A DNA stretch of 64,000 nt from Euglena gracilis (lineage: Eukaryota; Euglenida; Euglenophyceae; Euglenales): the NCBI GenBank assembly GCA_039621445.1, contig CP154956.1:25160743-25224742 (forward strand), in the 5' to 3' direction. The notes under the pieces were generated by a model, which ran no database searches, was not told the DNA's origin, and was given only the letters and a program-made list of their open reading frames with translations. The position numbers were made by a program, and so were the translations under genes. Positions 1-9,564 of this stretch are shown here, piece by piece; within the stretch, counting starts at the first letter, position 1, and each line of letters starts with the position of its first letter.

Positions 1-35
1 ACACAGACAAGAAGCCTTAGTGCAACTAAGGGGGG
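1..35. repeat. Dispersed motif shared with 47606-47641
   Basis: The first bases (ACAGACAAGAAGCC then TTAGTGCAACTAAGG) recur almost exactly inside the RT relic near 47.6 kb. There the motif directly follows another short block (GCGAAGTTAGCGCCGGCC) that is also found at about 768-790. The two blocks are adjacent at 47.6 kb but about 760 bp apart here, so this is a broken copy of the same older repeat. Confidence 0.6.
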
Positions 36-609
36 GGGGGTCCCGCGCCAGGTTAGGTGGGTGGGGGGGGGACCCAGGGTTCTTAAAACGAAGCCCAGTA
101 CATATACAAGTATCCATCCATCATTTATCCATCCATCCATACATATGTAAATACACACATGCAAACATACAACCTCTTCCCCCACCAATTGCTATTTCTT
201 TGTAACAATTTGTTTCAATTTGCTATTCTTATTCTTCTGTTTTTCAAAAGTGCTAGGCCCAGTGAACACTCTGCAGTAACAAAATGTGGTTCAGTTGCAA
301 GACCTCAGGCAACCTCTGCAAGTATTCGCAAGGGCAAGGCTCGGCGTCGACGTGGTTTGAAAGGTGTTCCTTTTGTCTTTTTGGCATTTTTTTTTGCTTT
401 TATTGAAAAAGGTTTTCTAACTGCCAATTTTGCTTGTGACGGAGTGCCATTTGAGCATTCTTTGGTTGGGGGTGGATATCCGTTGGCGGGGTTTTCAAAC
501 AAATTGGTTCTGTTCAGTTCCGAACAACACTCTCCAATTGACCAAGCAACCAAATCTCATCTCAGTTTTCAAAAGGAGTAAGAGTCAGGTATTATTTTTC
601 TTTGGCAAA

Positions 610-680
610 GCTTTTTTAGAATTTCACGGCATTTTAAGGCATTTTTAGGCTTTTTAAGGCTTTTAACGTTTTTTAGGGCA
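610..680. repeat. Degenerate TTTTAAGGC-type repeat
   Basis: Short runs built from GGCATTTTAAGGC and variants. The same texture recurs at about 1410-1505, 2095-2210 and 45600-45655, so this is a dispersed, internally tandem AT-rich repeat family. No coding content was seen in it. Confidence 0.55.
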
Positions 681-699
681 TATCTTTCCAGGGTGGTCT

Positions 700-2860
700 T
701 TTTAAGTCAGAAGAGGGGGGTTCCCCGCCCGGGGGGGGGGCTTTACAAAAGAAGCACACACATTGGGCCAGGAGCGAAGTTAGCGCCGGCCATCATTTGA
801 CATGCAGTAAATAAAGTTGGAAGAAAGAGAACTCTACCACTGGTGGTTGATGAGGATAAAGAACACAGGAGGACGTCCACTCCCTGCTGACGCATCAGAC
901 TCCATGGCACCTACACGTCAGTCAAAATAATGTTGGTGCACACAAGTTAACGATGAGAGATTTTCTAATTTCGTGACCGGGGGGGGGGTGGGCGTGGGGG
1001 GGGGGGGTCCCGCCCGATCCTGCCTCCCCGGGGGTGTGGGTTGGCTGATTGGGTACCCTCGTCGGAAGGACTTCTGAGACAAGTGAAGAGTGGAAACACA
1101 GCGCCCTCAAAGTGTTATTCGCATAAGAATGTAGGAGGTTTGTTCAATATGTCTGAGAAGGTCAATTGAAGCATGTCAGGTTATTGCATTATATGGCCCC
1201 CGAATACCATCACTTTCAAAAAGCGTTTTTTTTGTTTTGTGTGTGGTCCAAATCAAAAAAAAGAGTCAAAAACGCATTCATTTGAGTTTTGACTGGATAG
1301 CTAATGTTCCAGCGATGCCAGAAAGCATTTTCCCCCAAAGTTGGCCTATTTCTGCCGAGATTTTGTGTTTTCATTTTTTTTGCGCGGTCGGAGAAAATTG
1401 AATTGTTTAAGGCATTTGGCATTTTCAGGCATTTTGCATTTTCAGGCATTTTGACCAAAAATATTAAGGCGCCTTTTAAGACATTTTAAGGTTTTTCGAG
1501 GCGTCAAAATAAAAATGCCTGGTTAGAGCGAACATTTTTGCTTACACTTGCACAAGTTTGGACGGTGCGGCTAGAAGACGTAATGCAACAAAACTTATGA
1601 AAAGCAATATAAAAACTCAAAAATAAGAAAAGCACCGTCAAAAAGGGGAGTATAAGAAGAAGGAGAAGTAAAAAAAAAATTTTAAAGTGGCATTGTCCAG
1701 GTAAAGTGCAAAAATGGGGATCAGCGCGGTCTGGAGGGAAGGGAAAGGAAGAAAGATGGCTGGCATGGGGAAGTCAAGGCAAGAAAAAAAAAAGTATGGT
1801 TAGAAATTTCGAAGTTTGAGGTGAAATGGTGATCGCCAGTTGCAAGAAAGGTGAATGTAAAGAAAATATGAGCAATTTCTATGCAAAACTGTACGTGTTG
1901 TTTGGTATTTTTCTACACATGAAATTTGGTTGTCCCATTTTCATCAAAAAAAGTGCAAAAAAAAAAAAAAAATCAAAATTTGCTTACAATGCCAATTTGG
2001 ACTCGCTGGATTCACCATTTTTGCAATCGGTCCAACACACAATTCCCCTCCCTTAACCCCCCCCCAATTAAAGCCCCCCCCCCAGGCATTATTTTTTTAA
2101 GGCGGAATTTCTCAAAAAAATTTAAGGTGTTTTTTAAGGTTTTTTAAGGTTTTTTAAGGGTTTTTGAGGATTTTAAAGAAAATTTAAGGTTTTTTAAGGC
2201 ATTTTTTTCCTCAGGTAAGATGTCAGACCCCAAAAATGACCCGATGGCTTCAGACTCCTCTGTGGCTTCGGAACGCCCAAGGAAGAAGCCTAGGGCGAAG
2301 CATGGGGATCAGGGCGGTCCATGAGGGACAGTTATTGTCAACAGGCAAGCAAATGTCCTGAATAGGGTTAGAAATTTAAGTAATTGCAATGAAAAAAAAA
2401 TGGATGGTTACGAGTTTCGAGTTTCGAGTTTCGAGGTGACCCACTCTGTATCCCATGCAACAAGGTGTTGAGCAATGTGTATGGCAGCACACTGCATGGG
2501 CACGTGTTTGGTATTGCTCACATGAAAAAGTTTGAGAATTATTTTCTCGGTCCCAATTGCTCAAAAGTGCAATTGTAGCAAAATTTGCATGAACAACAAA
2601 AAAATCCCGATTTGGGACAATTTACTACGCTGGAGCAGTTTCCCACGCTTGCCACAGCATTTCAAGAAGCGAAACAGCGCGTTCTCCAATTGAACGGTGA
2701 TTCCGCGAGTTTTTCCCACTTTAATAAATAATACCTATTTCTCAAGGTAAAAAATAAAAGCACAGTCATTGGGAACTCAGACATGGACAAGGGGTGATAA
2801 CTGCTCTCCTCTTTGCCCTTTGTTCTCTACTATCCTCTCTCGTTTGCACTCCTCCATGCC
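700..2860. other. Non-coding repeat-rich stretch
   Basis: Contains long G and A homopolymers, two further TTTTAAGGC-type blocks (1410-1505, 2095-2210) and AT-rich DNA. I found no exon-like reading frame with supporting splice sites. Short open frames here are compositional. Confidence 0.5.
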
Positions 2861-2875
2861 CTCCCTTCTGTCCAG

Positions 2876-3111
2876 CCATCATCATCAGAGTCATCTCCTC
2901 ACCGAATGAAAAAGTGGTTGGTGTTAGGCAGGCAGGCATGCTGCACGGTATTGCGCTGCCCTCGAGGTCAGAGGAGGATGATAAGTGCTGCCAAAAGGTC
3001 AAGGTGATTGAGATGAACTGCACAGCTGGTGAAACCTGGCTCCTGAAGGTCTATGCCACGGCGGGCCACGAGGACACATTTGAATGCATGGGGCAGCAAT
3101 CTCTGTTTTGA
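2876..3111 (+). CDS. Putative terminal exon, unknown product
   Basis: After the acceptor-like CTTCTGTCCAG at 2875, one frame stays open for about 78 codons to a TGA at 3109-3111. Its composition is protein-like: charged stretches (EEDDK, KVKVIEMN), two adjacent cysteines and aromatic residues. The frame continues upstream with GTG but has no ATG, which favours an exon over a complete gene. A second coding-like stretch in another frame (about 3115-3200, including LAATCLKHLLLHGAI) follows the stop, so the stop may be a frameshift or the exon may end earlier. No family was recognised. Confidence 0.3.
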
Positions 3112-3227
3112 CGGTGTTAGCCGCCTGGCAGCCACATGCCTCAAACATCTGCTGCTGCATGGCGCCATCAGGCACATAAAGAGCTCAGAACAACACAAAA
3201 CCTGGTCAGGACCCTACCTAGATGTTA

Positions 3228-3832
3228 CCCCCCCTCCTCTCTGTCCAACGACCACCCCTTAAAAATGACCACCCCCCGGTCACAGGTTGCAGGTAGTGGG
3301 GGGTGTACGACCACCCCCCCTGGTCATAGGTTGCAGGTTGCAAAAAAAATTTGGCGATTTTACCAAGTGGTAGATTTCCCACCTCCCCTGCTACAGGATT
3401 TTTTCTGCTTTTTTCCGCCCCCCGGGCCAGAAGGCTGCTGTGCAAATGGTACACCGAAGGGGTGCCGGGCAGGCACTATTCCGCGGGCACGGTATAGAAG
3501 CCTTTCTTCCGGTGATACAACAATTTTCGGGATAAAATCCCCATCGATCAGATCCTTTGTGAGGTAAAGGTTCCTGTTGAAAACATGTGCCAAACCCCAA
3601 ATTCCACGTGTTGCTTTTGCAAACAACACCACCTTTTTGGGATCTGGCTCTGACGCTGTGTTTGGGCTTACCTCCTTTATGATTTTTTTTCCACTTTTCG
3701 CTGTGCGTGAGCCTTTGCCCCCTTTATAATGACCACCCCCCGGTCACAGGTTGCAGGTGATGGGGGGCGTACGACCACCCCCCCCCTGGTCATAGGTTGC
3801 AGGTAAATGGTCGTTGGACAAAGGGAGGGGGG
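3228..3832. mobile_element. TA-flanked inverted-repeat element carrying an ORF
   Basis: The ends are inverted repeats: CCCCCCTCCTCT then GTCCAACGACCA on the left, and the complement TGGTCGTTGGAC then AAAGGGAGGGGG on the right. TA lies immediately outside both ends (3226-3227 and 3833-3834). Just inside lie two direct repeats of about 75 bp (3264-3337 and 3728-3803), each with GGTCACAGGTTGCAGG and GGTCATAGGTTGCAGG. The interior holds a minus-strand coding-like ORF. TIRs plus a TA target duplication are typical of Tc1/mariner-like or derived non-autonomous DNA elements; that class is inferred. A related half-element lies near 28256-28352. Confidence 0.6.
3360..3694 (-). CDS. ORF inside the inverted-repeat element, unknown product
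   Basis: On the minus strand a frame runs about 100 codons from near 3694 to about 3360. It includes KKVVLFAKATRGIWGLAHV, then LTKDLIDGDFIPKIVV and SPEERLLYRARGIVPA. Composition and residue spacing look like real protein, and the last ~25 codons (GGGKKQKK) look like non-coding read-through. I do not recognise the family. It has no ATG at a convincing place, so it may be a captured exon of a host gene. Its position between the subterminal repeats suggests transduplication by the surrounding element. Confidence 0.4.
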
Positions 3833-3879
3833 TAGGAGTGGGGCCCGGATCCCCCCCCTTTTTGGCAGGTTCCAAAAAC

Positions 3880-4330
3880 AGAAATTTTTTTTAGGTGCAC
3901 AGCACCGGAAAATGACCAAAGTTTTTTCCCCTTGCAGATTTTTTCGATGGTTTGGTGTTTTCCACAGAAAAAAGTGTTCAAAAAATTTCAGAAAATATTT
4001 TGGGATTTATTTTCAACCAAAAATCAGGGATTTTTGACCAAATTTTGGCCTGGTATCTGGCCCTTTCTCACCCCAGGTCCGGACCCCCCCCCCATTCCCA
4101 TACATCTTTGCCTCTCCTCCCATCTACGATTTTTTTTTATTTCCAGCTGCCCTTGGGGTGGCTGGACGGTAACGGATTTTCGGGGGTGCAAAATGGACCA
4201 AAAATGGGCTAAGAATGGGTCGAATGGTCGAAAATGGGTCGGAACAGGGCTGACCAGGGTAAATTTGGGGTTAACAATCTATTTTTTTTTTGCATAATTG
4301 GCACTTTTTTTCCATTGCGCATTTTCACTC
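3880..4330. repeat. Dispersed AT-rich repeat, related to 33.0 and 35.6-36.0 kb
   Basis: The block holding AATCAGGGATTTTTGACC and a downstream GGACGGTAACGGATTTTCGG / TTTTTTGCATAATTGGCA stretch resembles DNA at 33010-33170 and 35590-35860. The last forms one arm of a fold-back element. No coding content. Confidence 0.5.
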
Positions 4331-4914
4331 ACCAAGTCCAACACTGGCCAATCAGAGAGGCCCCCCTACACACCGTAGCACATCAGAGGGACTCCCTTAA
4401 GCAAGGGCGTACGTACCCATTGCATATATGTGGAATGGTTTTGCACAGCGCAATGATGTGCATGTGCAAGCAGGTGTTATATGAACGCGTGCGTGCTGTT
4501 AGAGGAGGTGTCGATTGAGGAGAATGATGAAGGGGGTTTGAGCACCGCTGTGTCCAGAAGGTGGGTTGGTGATTTTGAAGTGCTCAGGCATTGGAGTGCA
4601 GGGAGTAGGGTTTTTTTTGGGACGATGAAGGTGTGCTCCATCTACCCAGTGTGTTGGGTTTGTCTGGTAGGTTGCAAACTACTGAAGAAAGATGTGTCAG
4701 AATGCCCAGCTTTCTCTGGACTTTTTCAATTTCTCAATTTGCATTCCCCATAGTAATGTTCCTCCTGGGTGAGAAATGGGGGTGATGAGCTTTAAAAAAA
4801 AAACACTTCTTGGGGCACCCAAAAGTTTTTCCGAGTGTTGATCTGTCACCTATTCTTTTTCAAACACAAATTTCCCGATTTTCAATTGCTGGTCAAAAAA
4901 GTTGGGCCCCTCAG

Positions 4915-6344
4915 GCATGCTGATCTGCGAAACAAGTGGAAGAAACCTCCGGCACTGGAATCAGGCTCACAAACATGAGGCAAGGTATGTCTGGATATGG
5001 AGAAGATGGTGATTCCAGACACACACCAGGGGGGTGGTTTCCTGTTCCAGGCAAGGCTTCTCTCCACCTTAATTCTGTCCACTCTGGTGTTAAGATGCTT
5101 CCATCTCTGCCCACAGTGATAAATAAGAAGTTAAAAATTGGTAACCATTGCTCATCTGCGCAATGGGGACTTTTATGTTGAATGAAAATTTAATAGTTCT
5201 ATTGTGCAAATGTGCAATGGACATCCAATTTTTAAATTCTAAATCAGCGTGGCTGTTGCGCAGATGCGCAATGTTTTCCCAATTTCAACACAACCTAACC
5301 GAGGGAAGGCTTCCGTCCACCTGTCCTACATTGTGCTCTCCCCTTTTATACTCTTGTTCATACTGTACCACGGCCGTTCTCTTCCTGCATTGTGAGATGA
5401 TCTTCAAGCAATTATATTGCGCATCTGCGCAATAGCCGCGCTGATATAGAATTTAAAAATGTATATTGTGCATTGCGCATTTACATAATGGAACTCTTAA
5501 GTTTTCATTCTATGTGAGTGTGCGCATTGCACAGATGCGCAATGAAAACAAAATTTACCGGGTGAGTTGTGTGGTGTCATTGCACAAATGCGCAATGATC
5601 ACCAGATTACACAAAAAAAATCTAAAAACGTTGCACAAATTCTCAATGCGCTCAATTTTTGTGTGCTGATCATTCTTGGCATACTGTTGCGCAAATGCGC
5701 AATGGAGTCCCCTCATTTCATTACCCGGCGCTCTGGGTTCGCGGTGCCCGCAGACCGTAGAGTTACCAGTCGTTGTTTTCGTCCCCAGGCCCTGGGGTGT
5801 TGGGACAGACCAGTTCAAATTGTCCTGGACCTCAGGATTTGTGCTGGAATGCATAGCTTTATTGGAAAGTTGCACGTCGGCGCAATGCCCCAGTCATTTT
5901 CAAAGGTAAGTTCGATTTAGGCCAAGAAGCCTCTTGCTGTGTGGTTTGTAATAAACTCTTCTGTTTGGTTTTCAATTTGCTTTTTTGCTTAGAACTGAAC
6001 TTCTGTTCAACCAACTCACAGAAGAGGCTGCCGCTGAGGGTACACTGCCAGAGACGCCATCTGTGGGCAATGCAACACAAAAGATACCAACCACAAGGAT
6101 TCTGCAGTGTTTCTTTTTTGCCACCAAGGTGCAATAATGCAATAATCCCCTGTTCTAGCCTATCAGCTGGGTTTTTTTATTGCTTGACCTGTGTCGATGT
6201 GTCCCCCATGCCCATTACCAGGAAAGGCATTTCGGTTTTGGCTGCACCACCCCAGACTGTTCGCATCCTCAGTACGGGATGGGGGTGGGAGACGTGGGGG
6301 TCACAGATTGCACCATCTTAATGTGTGCCTTGTGCAATCAATGA
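4915..6344 (+). CDS. Partly resolved multi-exon gene with Cys-rich C-terminus
   Basis: Four exon candidates fit in phase. Exon 4915-4984 follows GGGCCCCTCAG and ends at AAG|GTATGT. Exon 5789-5905 follows CGTCCCCAG and ends at CAAAG|GTAAGT. Exon 5993-6128 follows TTTTGCTTAG and ends at CCAAG|GTGCAA. Exon 6222-6344 follows CATTACCAG and ends at TGA. Successive phases are 2, 2, 0. The last exon reads ERHFGFGCTTPDCSHPQ with a later MCALCN, a spacing that could bind zinc. The third exon includes TELLFNQLTEEAAAEG. Upstream exons are not identified, and the first listed exon is the weakest. The product is unknown. The intron 4985-5788 contains a palindromic minisatellite. Confidence 0.45.
5145..5705. 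repeat. Nine-copy palindromic minisatellite
   Basis: A ~18-20 bp near-palindrome of the form ATTGCGCA-AATGCGCAAT recurs at about 5145, 5201, 5255, 5416, 5465, 5525, 5579, 5630 and 5686. Spacing is about 48-60 bp, except for one ~160-bp step after the third copy. The cores are conserved while the spacers differ, and several cores are perfect hairpins. It lies in a predicted intron. Confidence 0.7.
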
Positions 6345-8650
6345 TTGCTGGGCCAATTCAAATGATGGACGACGAGAGCTTTCAGAACGACCAGGCAGAG
6401 GCTCAGTCCAAGCAACTGTCATGGTGTGTGTTTGCCACTTTGAAAAATATATTTCATTCATTGAGCTTGAATTGCCAAAATGTTATTGCTGGCGATGGGC
6501 ACAACAGAGGTGCAATCACACCATGTATAATGAAATTTGTTGGTCAAGCTTCTCTTTTATCCTCATTCGATGTTCTTTCCCCTTTTGTTAATCATTTTGT
6601 CGAAAAGCCCTCCTTTGTTTGCATCTCCATTCAAAAATTTTTGATTTGATGTGCTGGTTGCGGTGCCTCACTTGCAGGTTTCTGTCGTTGCCAAAAAATT
6701 CCGGGTCGATTTTTGGAATGTTGCCCGAAAAAAGAATAATTTAAAGAAATGACCAGAGAACAAAAATGAAGCCCTTAAAAGGCTTAGATTTCAAGATTTC
6801 ATTCAAATGGAATTTTGATTTCTTTTGAGTTCACAGCTCGCCTGGGATATGTTCAAAATAATCACCCATGACTGCAAACCCATGAGCAAACACGGGCAGA
6901 CCCATGCACAGAACGGTGCACAAATCTGACCGCAATAAAAGCATACAAACCGATGCGCCAACCCATGCACAAACCTGTGTGCAATCCATGCACACACCCA
7001 ATCCATGCACAAATACATGCGCAAATCCGTACCACAGGTTTGGGGACAGGTTTGCAAAGGCTGTTTGTGGGCGGGTTGACGTGCTTGATATAGGGACACA
7101 AGGGAATCATTTTACGTACCATAAATTCCCCATCATCTTGAGAGAAATTTTTATGAAAGACTCGGCTCGGCGTACCTCGGGCTTGGCGCAAAGTCAGGAT
7201 TGATTAATACAGGGTATTTCTATGTGGGGGATCGTGTGTGAGTGTTCCCACAACCCCCGACCAGGGTGTTGTCGGAATTAGGGCTGGTAGGTGGTCGGTT
7301 GGCAAGGGGTGCTCGGGTAAAAGACAACTTCCCACGGCAGGAAACAGTTCATATCACAAAGCTTGGTTCTCCCGAGCCTTCACTATGACATTGCAGTTTT
7401 TTTGTGTATCACACATGTATCACCCAAAAAATGTCTCGTGTATCACACACGTATCACCCAAAATAATTTTGTTTATCACCATAGAAGTGTGATACACATT
7501 TAGTGAATGTTTGTTGGGGAGTTAGGATTGGGTTAGGATAAGGGTAAGGGAAAAAGGTTAAGGTTAGGGTTAGGGTCGCTGAGATCTTGTCCCTTTATGG
7601 GTAAGAACGAACCTTTTCACGAGGGAAACCCCCGGCATAATAAAAAAAAAAAGGGATTGATCTGTTGACACCATGCTACTCAGAGGCATGGCTACTCAGA
7701 GTGGACCTTGGCCTCGGCCAGCTCCTTTTTTGGGTCCAGACGACCATAAAGGGCTGCAAATGGCGACGTCAGAAGCAAGTTACAGTGGAGTATACTCAGG
7801 TGAGGGTTAACGATGAACCTGGTGTAACGGTGCAACCAAGTCTTCCATGTTTTGATAAAAATGGAAAGAAAGAGCCTCCATTATGGTCTGCAAGAAGATT
7901 AGGGTTATACGACAGGTTGTCTATGAGTTTGTGGAGTCTAATTTTTGTATTTTGTTGAGGAAATTCCGTCTTTGACAACCCTCGAATGTCCATCCTAAGG
8001 AACGCGCCACTGGAGAGCACCACATATGAGGCCATCCCCCATTGTCACCCAACTGAGGAGGCTGGGCTAGTTTTGCCGAATCTCAATGGGCAGGTGTGAG
8101 CGTTGATGGGTTTCTGAATCGGTTTGAGACTGGAGCCCGAGTATTGTGATTTCAAAAAAAATAATTCATGGGCAAGGCAGATTGAGGATCTATTTCTTTT
8201 GATTCCCCAGGATGTTCGCCATGAGCATTGCCCAATCGTTTGAATCATTCTTTTGTGTCAGTGGGGTCCCATTGGTTAGAAAATTGTTTAGAAGAATTGG
8301 TTAGTTTGAAGAAATTGGGTTTTCCTTATTTTTGAACAAACTCGCAGTGATGCTGTTTTTTTTAATTAACATCATTTCCATGACTGGCTTGGGAACAGGG
8401 AATTTATTAAGCTGGAGGGTACACTACCCCCCGGGGGGGTTCCAGCCAGCCAGCAGCTCAAATTCGGGCTGGGAGCCCCCCCCCGTTTCTTCGCTGGCCA
8501 AGGGATCTTACAGTGTTTGTGGCAGCCAGGAGTTCCTTTACATTTATGTGAAGGGATTGTTTTTCCCTCCAATATTTTGAATAAGTTTTCCAAGACCAAA
8601 CAAGAACAAACTTGTGTGCTTTTTTTTTGTGCAAAAACACACACAAGAAT
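6345..8650. other. Mostly unassigned; short coding-like pieces
   Basis: Contains a degenerate CCCATGCACAAA minisatellite (6868-7040), duplicated GTATCACAC-type motifs (7405-7490) and a telomere-like stretch with GGTTAGGGTTAGGGT (about 7530-7577). A frame near 7780-7975 (with RVNDEPGVTVQPSLPCF and PPLWSARRLGLYDR) and one near 8040-8092 look protein-like. They lack confirmed splice sites or a recognisable family. Confidence 0.35.
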
Positions 8651-8654
8651 TTTG

Positions 8655-9560
8655 CATTCAGACAGCAGCACCCTGGGCTGGGGGAGGACCCAGAATCAGT
8701 ACTGACTCATCCTTTAAATCCCCCTTTATCTCCTGTGAGATTTGGTGGGTGAAAGCTGCATTTATCTTGAACCCACTGGCCAATAAGTCCTCCACCACCA
8801 AGTTGAGGTTTTTAAAATGTTTGGGGTTGGTGCAGCGATAAGGATGTTGTCTGGGGGGATAAACAGCTTGATTCCCCTGAGATGCTTCTTTTTTCGAATG
8901 TAACCATTAGACCCTGAAAAAACTGGCCATGATGTTTAGCCAAAACAGGGGGACATTTGATACTCCCAAACCTGGTCTCCCACCTTGTTCCATAAATGAG
9001 GCATTAAGGTTTCATTCAGAGGTCAATGAAAACAGGTAGGTATCTTTTGAGTCTTACAGCCATTTACCCACTGGCTCAAAATAAAAACAATGTCACCTTG
9101 GAGGTGAAGTTGGTCCCCTCCAACCAATGCCTGGCAGACCCCCTAGAACAGGGCGGATTTTGCCGTGGTCAAAAAACAGTTTTCCAGCCATTCATCACCC
9201 TCCAAACAGATCTGTTTGCCTCCCCAGGAGACAAAATTTCAGCAGATTTTGCGGCCAGATGGCCACACTGGGAGGCCAAGGCAACAGATCCCCAGGACCA
9301 CCTCGGGGGACACTATGCCAACCCTCACCTGTCCATCATTCAAAAATTCCTGGGCAGGCTGAGGTTTTCCCAAAGATACCCAAGGCTTCACCACCATGGT
9401 GGTCCCTATTTAAAAAAAAATTGAAGGCCCCCCATACCCCATGTGCCAAGGCAAGGCAAAGCCTTTCCCAGAAATGTTCCAAAGCTGTTGGGAGAAAACA
9501 TGCCACCCGAAGCGTCCCCTTTGGCTGATCTGCCCAGAACAGTTTTACAGGGGATAAAAT
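8655..9560 (+). pseudogene. DIRS RNase H / methylase relic
   Basis: Degenerate matches to the pol region of element 2 below. A SDSSTLGWG-like RNase H motif lies at about 8660-8690. At about 9120-9300 there is LADPL, then TDLFASPGDK and ARWPHWEAKA, matching the RNase H tail and the start of the Dam-like methylase. A YANPHLSII form follows, where the intact copy has NPPW. The last part (about 9480-9560) matches the segment before the recombinase, split over frames. Order agrees with the intact elements; stops and frame changes show it is dead. Confidence 0.65.
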
Positions 9561-9564
9561 TCAG

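Noticed and set aside
5145-5705. CRISPR-like array of palindromic repeats
   Set aside because: Only ~20-bp degenerate cores with irregular spacing in an intron of a eukaryotic gene; kept as a minisatellite instead.
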